This document shows positions 1 to 7,400 of a stretch of DNA of 37,621 bases, piece by piece. Both the position numbers and the translations under genes were made by a program. This stretch comes from JBKQVT01 sp052139835. Its GTDB lineage: Bacteria; Planctomycetota; Planctomycetia; Pirellulales; Thermoguttaceae. The notes below the pieces were generated by a model. The model ran no database searches. It was not told the origin of the DNA and saw nothing but the letters and a program-made list of their open reading frames with translations. Every line of letters begins with the position of its first letter. Positions within the stretch are counted from its first letter, which is position 1. The stretch is from NCBI GenBank assembly GCA_052139835.1, contig JBKQVT010000071.1, positions 1 to 37,621 of the forward strand, written 5' to 3'.

Positions 1-29
1 TAACAGCAACGCGAAAAATCCCAGGGGGT

Positions 30-49
30 CTGGGGGACTGGTCCCCCAG
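30..49. repeat. Perfect short hairpin, probable REP-type terminator
   Basis: A perfect 9-bp inverted repeat (arms CTGGGGGAC and GTCCCCCAG, 2-base loop) lies just beyond the stop codon of the truncated ATPase gene. On the minus strand it is followed within about 20 bases by a run of five T, so it could end transcription of that remnant. It could equally be a dispersed palindromic repeat. Confidence 0.5.
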
Positions 50-80
50 AATGCGCCCCAAAGAACCGTTTAACCCTACA

Positions 81-344
81 CTAACCCGACGCCTGTGCTT
101 TCCATTTCACGCTGAACCAAGACAAAAGAACCGCGTCTCGCATGAACGCCAAAGCGGCTAGGACGTTGCTTTTTCCGCTGGCGTTTGCGCCGTACAGGCC
201 GGCAACGGTCAACAGAGGTTTTGAGTGGCCTGGAACTTGCCGCGGCCGGGGATCGTTTTCCTCCCCGACTCGCCCCGCCTCCATCGTCAACACCTGCTCA
301 TCTCGCAAGGACCGATGATTGGCTGCCCGGAATTCTATAAGCAT
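81..344 (-). pseudogene. Truncated AAA/SMC-like ATPase remnant
   Basis: The 87-residue product starts MLIEFRAANHRSLRDEQ, the usual opening of RecF/OLD-like AAA ATPases found in defence and unknown systems, and contains an intact Walker A motif GANASGKSN near residue 53. Family members normally have 350-450 residues with Walker B and signature motifs further on. Here the reading frame leaves family-like sequence after FMRDAVLL and stops about 15 residues later. The ATG at 344 has a strong AGGAGG 5 bases upstream and is preferred over the GTG at 350, which overlaps that site. Promoter and ribosome site look intact, so the gene appears to have lost its 3' part rather than its 5' part. It is called a remnant by inference; the 80 bases left in the window show no continuation. 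Confidence 0.65.
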
Positions 345-365
345 GGCCACCTCCTATTCCCATCT

Positions 366-395
366 AATATAGCATCTTGCGGTCGTTTTACGCAA
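366..395 (-). promoter_or_regulatory. Putative sigma-70 promoter of the ATPase remnant
   Basis: Reading the minus strand, TTGCGT (395-390) and TATATT (371-366) are separated by 18 bases and sit about 20 bases upstream of the AGGAGG site of the truncated ATPase. Found by eye only. Confidence 0.35.
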
Positions 396-580
396 GAACT
401 GCGCGCAAACACGGAGGAAAATCCGTTTCTGCTGCCAAAATGCGCCCATTTTGGCGGCTAAATGGGCGAACAGGGGCACCGCACCCTGGATTCTTCCATA
501 CGGTAACGACTCGCAGAGTTTCAGCAAGCATCCGCGGGCAAGCTGGACCTGGGGCCCTCTTTTGCGACCAATTCCCCTTC

Positions 581-609
581 TTGTTGCCGGCGCGCCGCTC
601 CGTTAGACT
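581..609 (+). promoter_or_regulatory. Putative promoter of the HIT gene
   Basis: TTGTTG (581-586) and TAGACT (604-609) are 17 bases apart. Transcription from here would begin near 616, downstream of the ATG at 612, which supports the GTG at 648 as the true start of the HIT gene. Confidence 0.35.
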
Positions 610-647
610 GCATGAGGAATTGGCAACGCGGAAAGGGAACCGCAACC

Positions 648-1181
648 GTGGAATATGAGCAAATCTGGGCGCCGTGGCGATTGGGCTACATCCTCGGCGA
701 GAAAGATGCCCCCCGCAGCGATCCGGCCGCCGACGTCCCGTGCGGCGCCGAGCCGACCTGCTTCCTCTGCCAGTGCGGCGTCGCGGCCGACGACCGGCAG
801 CGGGCGGTCCTCCGTCGCGGCGACCACTGCGTGACCTTGCTGAATCGCTATCCGTACAACAATGGCCATCTGCTGGTGGCGCCGCGCTCCCACGTGGGGC
901 GTTTGGAGCAACTCACCGCCGCGGAGCAGCTCGAATTGACGCAGACGATCGCGCAGATGGTCCTGCTGCTGGAAAAGGTTTTGCAGCCGCACGGCTTTAA
1001 TATAGGATTGAACCTGGGGCGTGTGGCCGGCGCAGGACTGCCCGACCACCTCCATTGGCATGTCGTCCCGCGGTGGTCCGGGGACACCAACTTCATGCCA
1101 GTGGTGGCGGGGATTCGCGTCATTCCCCAGTCGTTGGACGCCCTCTGGGAGGCCCTGACGCAGGAACAGGCAAAAAGTTAG
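648..1181 (+). CDS. HIT-family (histidine triad) nucleotide hydrolase/transferase
   Basis: The 177-residue protein matches the bacterial HIT group close to Ap4A phosphorylase and FHIT. It opens with EQIWAPWRLGYIL, has CFLC (residues about 38-41), a possible half of a metal site, then NNGHLLVAPRSHV and the catalytic triad H134-x-H136-x-H138 in PDHLHWHVVPRW. The last triad His is expected to form a nucleotidyl intermediate during cleavage of dinucleoside polyphosphates or NMP derivatives. The physiological substrate cannot be told from sequence. The GTG at 648 is chosen because GAAAGGGA lies 9 bases before it and the family homology begins there; an in-frame ATG exists at 612. The last codons and the TAG stop lie inside a 7-bp repeat tract. 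No partner gene is evident, though a zinc-ribbon protein follows in the same direction. Confidence 0.9.
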   Translation: MEYEQIWAPWRLGYILGEKDAPRSDPAADVPCGAEPTCFLCQCGVAADDRQRAVLRRGDHCVTLLNRYPYNNGHLLVAPRSHVGRLEQLTAAEQLELTQTIAQMVLLLEKVLQPHGFNIGLNLGRVAGAGLPDHLHWHVVPRWSGDTNFMPVVAGIRVIPQSLDALWEALTQEQAKS

Positions 1182-1271
1182 GAGTTAGAAGTTAGGAGTT
1201 AGAAGTTAGAAGGAGTCAGCAGCGTTGAAAGCCCACCGCTCCGCGATTCTAACTCCTAACTCCCTAACTTC
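1176..1271. repeat. Heptamer tandem repeats forming an inverted pair
   Basis: Five 7-bp units of the form AGTTAGG/AGTTAGA run from 1176 to 1210 and include the HIT stop codon. A reverse-complementary tract (CTAACTC/CTAACTT units) follows at 1246-1271, giving a long imperfect hairpin with a loop of roughly 30 bases. TAG occurs at 1179, 1186 and 1193, covering all three frames. Confidence 0.85.
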
Positions 1272-1282
1272 TGTATTCTTTT

Positions 1283-2338
1283 ATGTCATTCCAGTTTTTC
1301 TGCCCCCTGGGGCACATGTTGGAAGGCGATCCGTCGCAAGCCGGACAGCCGTGCGCATGTCCGTATTGCGGGGCCCAGTTCGTAGTTCCGCAATTCTTGC
1401 CTGGCGGCGGCGCCGGCGCCTCGCCGCTGCCGCGGCTGGGCGAGGTCCCGCTGGCGCCGTTTCAACCGCCGCCGGGGATTGCCCACCCCGCCACGCCGCG
1501 GGGAGGTGAAATGCCGCTGCCGCCGTTTCAACCGCCGCCGGGGGTGGCCCATCCCGCGGCGCCCATGAGTCCCATGGCCCCCATGAGTCCCATGGCTCCC
1601 GCTGGACCGATGGGACCCATAGGACCAATGGGACCTATGGGCCCCATGCCGGCGCCGGGCATTCCCATGGCCCCGCGGGCGCCCTTCGAGCTGCCCCCCA
1701 TGCAGCAGCTTGCGCCCAATCTGCCGAGGAAGCCCCCCCCGGTCGACGAGGCGGCCTCCGAGGCCGTCCCCGCCCTCCAGCCCGACGGCATTGCCTTGCC
1801 CTTCGATCCGCACGCCAAGCGGTCGTTGCCCTTCGAGTTGCCGGACCTCACGCCGATTACCTTCGGGCCATTATCGCGGGCGCCGGCCGGGGCGGACCTG
1901 CCCGAAGGGTCTCCGCAGCAATTCAACTTGCCCCCATCCGCGGCGGCCCCCCCGCCATTGCCACGCGACGGGACCTTGGAGGGGGAACCGGCCCTGGCGC
2001 CGGCCCAACCGCCCGGCGAGGAGTTGGCGGAGGCCGAGCCGGCGCCGCTGAACGTCATCGAGATGCAAGCCGAAGTGCCGCTACACGTCCCCTGTCCGTC
2101 CGGCCATACGCTGGAGGTGACGCGCGACATCCTGGGCCGGGAAGTGCTGTGTCCTTACTGCCGGAAGCGGTTCCTACCCCTCTGGGAAAAGAGCCTGGAG
2201 TATCGGCGTGAGAAGGCAAAGCAACGGATGCGCGAGGAGACCCAACTTGGCCGCCTCTGGCTCACCTTGGCGATCGTGGCGACGATCATGGTGCTGGGCA
2301 TCGTCATCGCCGTGATCGCCATCGCCATCCATCACTAG
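1283..2338 (+). CDS. Zinc-ribbon, Pro-rich, C-terminally anchored membrane protein
   Basis: The 351-residue protein has an N-terminal zinc-ribbon-like segment (FFCPLGHMLEG, then CPYC near residues 29-32), a disordered Pro/Ala/Met-rich centre, a second ribbon (VPCPSGHTLEV, then CPYCRKRF, about residues 270-293) and a C-terminal membrane helix (about 326-349, Leu/Ile/Val/Ala-rich). The centre holds a direct repeat of PFQPPPG-AHPA and a collagen-like run of GPM/GPI triplets (about residues 107-122). Proteins of this kind are common and uncharacterised in planctomycetes; the ribbons should face the cytoplasm if the helix is a tail anchor. No clear ribosome site precedes ATG 1283; the start is set by the ribbon beginning at residue 6. 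The stop shares a CTAG palindrome with the convergent HDOD gene. Function unknown. Confidence 0.8.
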   Translation: MSFQFFCPLGHMLEGDPSQAGQPCACPYCGAQFVVPQFLPGGGAGASPLPRLGEVPLAPFQPPPGIAHPATPRGGEMPLPPFQPPPGVAHPAAPMSPMAPMSPMAPAGPMGPIGPMGPMGPMPAPGIPMAPRAPFELPPMQQLAPNLPRKPPPVDEAASEAVPALQPDGIALPFDPHAKRSLPFELPDLTPITFGPLSRAPAGADLPEGSPQQFNLPPSAAAPPPLPRDGTLEGEPALAPAQPPGEELAEAEPAPLNVIEMQAEVPLHVPCPSGHTLEVTRDILGREVLCPYCRKRFLPLWEKSLEYRREKAKQRMREETQLGRLWLTLAIVATIMVLGIVIAVIAIAIHH

Positions 2339-3954
2339 ATTTCGATGCTCTTGACCACCCCGCCACCCGAGGCGCGCGACCCGTACAGACAGCGATCGGC
2401 CGCGGCCAGCAGGTCCTCGGCGGGGAAGTTCTTCGGCGGCAGGGCGACCGTGGCCACGCCGACGCTCAGGGTGACGGGCTGCCGGAGGCCGGGGCGACGG
2501 GCCGACCGCAAGGGCCGCATCGCCTGGCTCAATTGATCGCCCCACTGCACCGCCACGCGGCGCTCGCACTTCGGCAGGACGAGGGCGAACCCCGCCTCGC
2601 CATAGGCGGTACACATCGCGCAGGGATAGTCCAGACGCCGGCAAGCGGATTCCAACAGCCGCCGCAGGCCGTCGAACCCCTCCACTCCCAAGACCAGCAA
2701 CAACTCGTTGGCGTGATCCAGCTCGACCAGCAGCAAGCTCAGGGGGCTGCGCGACTGGCGGCAGGCGGTCACAGCCAGGCCGAGGCGGCCCAACAGCCCG
2801 GGGTCCGTCTTGGCGGCGGAATCGCTGGCCGCTGCCGGCGGCGCGGCCGTCGCCACGGCCGAATGGTGCGGCTCGGCGGCGGCGTGGGGGGGATGGGCTG
2901 CGGCCGCGCGGCGCGGACCGGTCGCCCGCGATACCGCCTCCGCCAAGGCCTCCAATTCCCCTTGCAACGGTCCCTGGGCCGGGGCCGCCTCTTCGCCGGG
3001 CGAGCCGCGGAGCAACTCCTCGGCCGCCGCCGTGGCCACGCCGGCCAGTTGCCGCTGGGCCTCGGCCAAGATGTCCGTGTACTGGAGGCCCTCGGGCAGT
3101 TGCAGCGAGAGCACGGTGGCCAACTGGCGGACCTTCTCTTCCAAGTCGCTCAGCAACGCGTGCAGTTGCTCTTCCGGGAGATTGCGATAGTCGCGCGCCA
3201 GCCCCAAAAGCGGCGACAAGACGCCGGTCTGGCCGTCGGCCAACAGCCGCGCAATCAACTCGGCAAGGTGGAGAATCTGCGGCAGGGCCGTCCGACTGGG
3301 CAAGGCCTCGGGTCCGTCCGCTCGCGCTTCGGGCGCGATCGCCTCGACCAGGTTCTGGGGCAGGTGCCAGCGGGCCAGCATCTTGGCCGACAGGGCCGTA
3401 TGGGTGAAACCCATGGCCTCGGCCTCCAAGGCGTCCAGGTCCAGTCCGGCGCCCAGCACACGTTCGAGCAACTGGACATAGGGCTGGCCGAGTTGTTGCA
3501 GCAGCAACAGGATGCCGACGTCTTGCAACAGGCCGGCGATGAAGGCGTCGTCGCCGGGGACGTGCCAGAGGTGTTCGGCCAGTTCCCGGCCGGCGACCGC
3601 CTTGGTGAGGGTGCGGCGCCAATAGCGGCCGAGCGTGCGGGCTTCGATGCCCGCATACAACCCGCTGGGCAGGCTGAAGCCCAGCACCAGGAGTTTCAAG
3701 GGCTTGGTCCCCAAGAGGGCCAGGGCCTGGTTCAAGTCGGAGATTTCCCGGCTCAGGCTGAACAACGAGCTGTTCACCACCCGCAGAATCTTGCCCGTCA
3801 AGGCCGGGTCGTTTTCGATGCACTCCTTCAGCGCTCGGGTATCGACCTGCGGGTTGTCGGTCAGTTGCAGGACCTCCATGGCCACGGCCGGGAGGCTGTA
3901 CAATTGTTCCGCATGGGCAGCGAGTCGGTCGAGCGTGGCTGACGGGTCGTTCAT
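2335..3954 (-). CDS. HDOD signalling protein with degenerate GGDEF-like C-terminus
   Basis: Residues about 10-215 form an HDOD domain: SLPAVAMEVLQL, the DPALTGKILRVVNSSLF stretch, then DDAFIAGLLQDVGILLL and HTALSAKMLARWHLP. HDOD is a non-catalytic relative of HD hydrolases that scaffolds regulatory complexes, often around chemotaxis or c-di-GMP signalling. A linker rich in Ala/Glu/Pro (about 310-385) leads to a domain of about 150 residues with the outline of a diguanylate cyclase: LSLLLVELDHANELL, then YGEAGFALVLP where GGDEF is expected, and TLSVGVATV...AADRCLYGSRASG at the end. The signature reads GEAGF, so cyclase activity is unlikely and a sensing or docking role is more plausible. The total of 539 residues is ordinary for HDOD-GGDEF fusions. 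The gene has no operon partner here and converges on the zinc-ribbon gene with both stops in one CTAG. Confidence 0.88.
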   Translation of the reverse strand: MNDPSATLDRLAAHAEQLYSLPAVAMEVLQLTDNPQVDTRALKECIENDPALTGKILRVVNSSLFSLSREISDLNQALALLGTKPLKLLVLGFSLPSGLYAGIEARTLGRYWRRTLTKAVAGRELAEHLWHVPGDDAFIAGLLQDVGILLLLQQLGQPYVQLLERVLGAGLDLDALEAEAMGFTHTALSAKMLARWHLPQNLVEAIAPEARADGPEALPSRTALPQILHLAELIARLLADGQTGVLSPLLGLARDYRNLPEEQLHALLSDLEEKVRQLATVLSLQLPEGLQYTDILAEAQRQLAGVATAAAEELLRGSPGEEAAPAQGPLQGELEALAEAVSRATGPRRAAAAHPPHAAAEPHHSAVATAAPPAAASDSAAKTDPGLLGRLGLAVTACRQSRSPLSLLLVELDHANELLLVLGVEGFDGLRRLLESACRRLDYPCAMCTAYGEAGFALVLPKCERRVAVQWGDQLSQAMRPLRSARRPGLRQPVTLSVGVATVALPPKNFPAEDLLAAADRCLYGSRASGGGVVKSIEI

Positions 3955-4059
3955 GGCGTCGGGCGGAATAATGGCTGGCGTGACCGCGCCGCCTCGGGCG
4001 CGCGAGGCGGCTCACCTGAAATCTAGCTCAGAATTGGCCGCCAGGAACGCCTCGCCGGC

Positions 4060-4129
4060 GTGCCACGGCTGTGTCAGCCGTGTCGTCGTGCCATCGTCGC
4101 GGTTGGCACGGCTGAGACAGCCGTGGCAC
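4060..4129. repeat. Nested palindromic repeat
   Basis: Two 23-base arms (4060-4082 and 4107-4129) are reverse complements with one mismatch, and each arm is itself a small hairpin (CACGGCTG / CAGCCGTG around 3 bases). The whole could fold as one long stem or as two separate hairpins. It lies upstream of the HDOD gene and downstream of the small basic gene. Confidence 0.8.
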
Positions 4130-4170
4130 AGCATCCGTCCCCGTCGAGCGGGGTCACTGGCCCAAGACCA

Positions 4171-4257
4171 CTACTTGCGGTGGCGAATCTTGGACCGCAT
4201 GCGACGCTTCTTGCGGCCGAGCTTACGCCGCCCTTTTCCCGTCTTCTTGCTTCCCAC
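4171..4257 (-). CDS. Probable 28-residue highly basic miniprotein
   Basis: From a GTG at 4257 the frame encodes 28 residues, of which about 17 are Lys, Arg or His (for example KGRRKLGRKKRRMRSKIR). GGAG lies 6 bases before the GTG, and a promoter-like TTGCGT-18-TATACT lies about 90 bases upstream. The residue make-up and size resemble very small ribosome-associated proteins such as bTHX and the COX24/mS38-like basic tails, so binding to rRNA is a reasonable guess but not shown. The frame stays open upstream to 4377, but that longer version would overlap the promoter and its extra residues have no protein-like character. Too short for most gene callers. Confidence 0.55.
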   Translation of the reverse strand: MGSKKTGKGRRKLGRKKRRMRSKIRHRK

Positions 4258-4354
4258 GCAACACTCCGTGCGACTATCCAGTGGTACGATCTTTGGCGCT
4301 GGGCCACTGCCCGGCCGGCGGGCGTGCCACTGCCCCGAATCAGGGCGACTCCAA

Positions 4355-4384
4355 AGTATAGCAATCCGGGTGGCCACAACGCAA
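4355..4384 (-). promoter_or_regulatory. Putative promoter of the basic miniprotein
   Basis: On the minus strand TTGCGT (4384-4379) and TATACT (4360-4355) are 18 bases apart, predicting a leader of about 90 bases. The -35 and spacing match those seen before the ATPase remnant. Confidence 0.4.
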
Positions 4385-4410
4385 GAGGGGTCTTGAACTC
4401 GGCCCGCCGC

Positions 4411-7400
4411 TCAGCCCAGCAACGCCACCAAGGCCCGATCGATCAGCCCGGCCGCCGTGACGGCCGTCTGGGCCGTCCGCTGCGTGACACCAGAAGAGGC
4501 CGCCGCCGAGGGGCTCGTCGCCTTGGCCGCGGCGGTGGCGACCTGACTGGGCTGCGACACCGCGCTGTGGGCATTGGTCTGCCCGGCCGTCACGCTCGCC
4601 GTGCTGCCGCCAGTCTTGGCGCCGGCGGTCGTCGATGCCCCGGACGCCCCGACCGCAGACCTGCTGGCGACCACAACCGGCTGCGGCAAGGACACCCCTT
4701 TGCCGGAAACCGGCCGCGGGACAACGACCACGGTCACTGCCTTCACGACCGTCGGCGTCGCAACCTTCGCCGTGGGAGCCCTGCCGGCACTGCCGCTGAC
4801 GCTGGTCGCAACCGTGGGCACAACGGCTGTCGTGGCGGTCGTTGCAGAGGTTGTTGGGGCAGTCGTCGTAGTGGTTGTCGCAGCGGTTGTTGCAGAGGTC
4901 GTCGGGGCGGTTGTCGTGGTGGTTGTCGCAGCGCCTGCCGTACTGGTTGTCGCAGGGCTCGTTGCAGGGGGCGTGGCAGCGGTCGTCGGGGCGGTCGTCG
5001 TGTCGCTTGTCGTAACGCTTGTCGCAGCGCTTGTCGTACTGGATGTCGCAGCGGTTGTCGTCGCCGGCGCGGCGTCGCCGCCGCTGGGGATCGTGAGCAG
5101 GCCCAGAAGACTCACCACGCCGCTGCGGCCGACGTTCAACTGTCCGCTGCTGGACAGGGCGCTGGGCGAGCTCACCACCAGCGTGCCGGAGCTGACCACC
5201 GTGCCGCCCGTGTAGGTGCTGGAACCGGAGAGGGTCAGCGTGCCGCCGCCCGTCTCGGTCAGGACGCCGCTGCCAGAGTCTCCGCTCAGGTCGCCGGAGA
5301 GCGTGACGTTGAAACCGTTGGTGTCAATCGTGGCGCCGCCGGCGCCGATGCTGATAGGCACGGCGGTGGTCAAGTCGCCGCTGGCTTGCAGCGCGCCGCC
5401 GTCGAAAGTGACGCCGCCCGTGCCGCTCCCCAGGGAAAGGGCGGAAACCACGAGCGTGCCGCCGTCTTCGACCACCACCGTGGCGCCGGAACTGAGCGTG
5501 GCGGCGTCGGTCACCGTGAGGCTCCCCCCCGCCGCAATGATGATCGAAGCGTCGTTGGCAAGTGCCAGCGAACTGGTCGCCACGGTCGAGGTCACCGTGT
5601 TGCCCACGCTGAAGTTGCCCTGGCTGGCGCCGGTACTGGCCCCGTCCTGCTCGGTCACCTGCACGCTGAAGGTCGCGCCGCTGAGTTGTTGCGTGTAGAG
5701 GTACGAGCCGAGAACGTCGAAGCCGCCGGCGTCGGCCACGATCTGGCCGTAGGCGCCGGCCGTGCTGGTCACGGTCGAGGTGTTGCCGTCGCCCCAGGTG
5801 ATGACGGCGGAGAAATTCGCGGCCCTGTCGGCGGAATTGGCATCGCTGAACTGGAAGAGCAGCGCGTCGCTGAAGCCAATCCCCGCGATGGCCGCGGGCG
5901 GCGCGAGCGCCCCGGCCGTCAGCGGCGGGGCCGCCACGCTGAAACTCGTGTCGCTGGCTCCGGTCGTGGCCCCGCCCTGGTCGGTCACCTGCACGCTGAA
6001 GGTCGCGCCGCTGAGTTGTTGCGTGTAGAGGTACGAGCCGAGGACGTCGAAGCCGCCGGCGTCGGCCACGATCTGGCCGTAGGCGCCGGCGGTGCCGGTC
6101 ACCGTCGAGGTGTTGCCGTCGCCCCAGGTGATCACCGCCGTGTACTGGCCGGCCGTGGCGTTGGGATCGGCGTCGGTGAAGTGGAAGAGGAGCACGTCGC
6201 TGAAGGCCACATCCTGGCTGGCCGCCGGCGGCGTCAGCGCGCCGGCCGTCAGCGGGGCGTCAGCCACGCTGAAACTCGTGTCGCTGGCGCTGGTCGTGGC
6301 CCCGCCGGAGTCGGTCACCTGCACGCTGAAGGTCACGCCCGTGAGTTGCTGCGTGTAAAGATACGAGCCGCGGACGTCGAAGCCGCCGGCGTCGGCCACG
6401 ATCTGGCCGTAGGCGTTGGCGGTGCTGGTCACCGTCGAGGTGTTGCCGTCGCCCCAGGTGATCACCGCCGTGTACTCGGCGGCCGTGGCGTTGGGATCGG
6501 CGTCGGTGAAGTGGAAGAGGAGCACGTTGCTGAAGGCCACGAATTGGCTGGCCGCCGGCGGCGTCAGCGCCCCCGCCGTCAGCGGGGCGTCGGCCACGCT
6601 GAAGTTCCCCTGGCTGGCGCCGGTGCTGGAACCGTCGTTGTCGGAAACCTGCACGCTGAACGTGACGCCGCTGAGTTGCTGCGTGTAAAGATACGAGCCG
6701 CGGACGTCGAAGCCGCCGGCGTCGGCCACGATCTGGCCGTAGGCGCCGGCGGTGCTGGTCACCGTCGAGGTGTTGCCGTCGCCCCAGGTGATCACCGCCG
6801 AAAAGTCGCCGACCGGCATGTAGGAATTGGCGTCGGTGAAGTGGAAAACGGTCACGTTGCTGAAGGCCACGTCCTGGCTGGCCGCCGGCGGCGTCAAGGC
6901 GCCGGCCGAAAGCGCCGCATCGGCCACGGTGAAATTGGCGTCGCTGGCGCCGATCGTGCCCACGCCGTCGCTGACCACAACGCTGAGGGTGACGGGGCTG
7001 AGGATCGCTGCCATGTAGACGTGCGAGCCCATCACGTCGAAGCCGCCGTTGGGATCGACCACGATCTGGCAGCCGGCGTGAAGGGTGCTGGTCACCGTCG
7101 AGAAGGTGCCGTCGCCCCAAATGATCGTGGCCGTGTCGCTGGCGATTCCGCCCGCGCTGGTGTCGTAGAAGTGGAAGAGGTTGACGCTGCTCAGTGCAAC
7201 GCCCGCGGTGGGCGCCGCGGGCGGCGTCAGCGCCGGCGACGGATTGGCAAAATTGGCCAGCGACTGCAGTTCGGTCGTGCTCAGGAAGGTCCCCGCCTGG
7301 CCGCCGAAACCGCCGCTGCCGACCAGGACGTTGGCCGCGGCCTCCGCGGCCGTCGTCGTCGGCGCCACAATGGTGAAATAGGCCAGATTCACGGTCTGCC

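Noticed and set aside
2174..4015. 613-codon and 469-codon frames overlapping the HDOD gene
   Set aside because: Both are shadows of the HDOD reading frame with low-complexity Arg/Gly or Gln/Gly content and no start signals.
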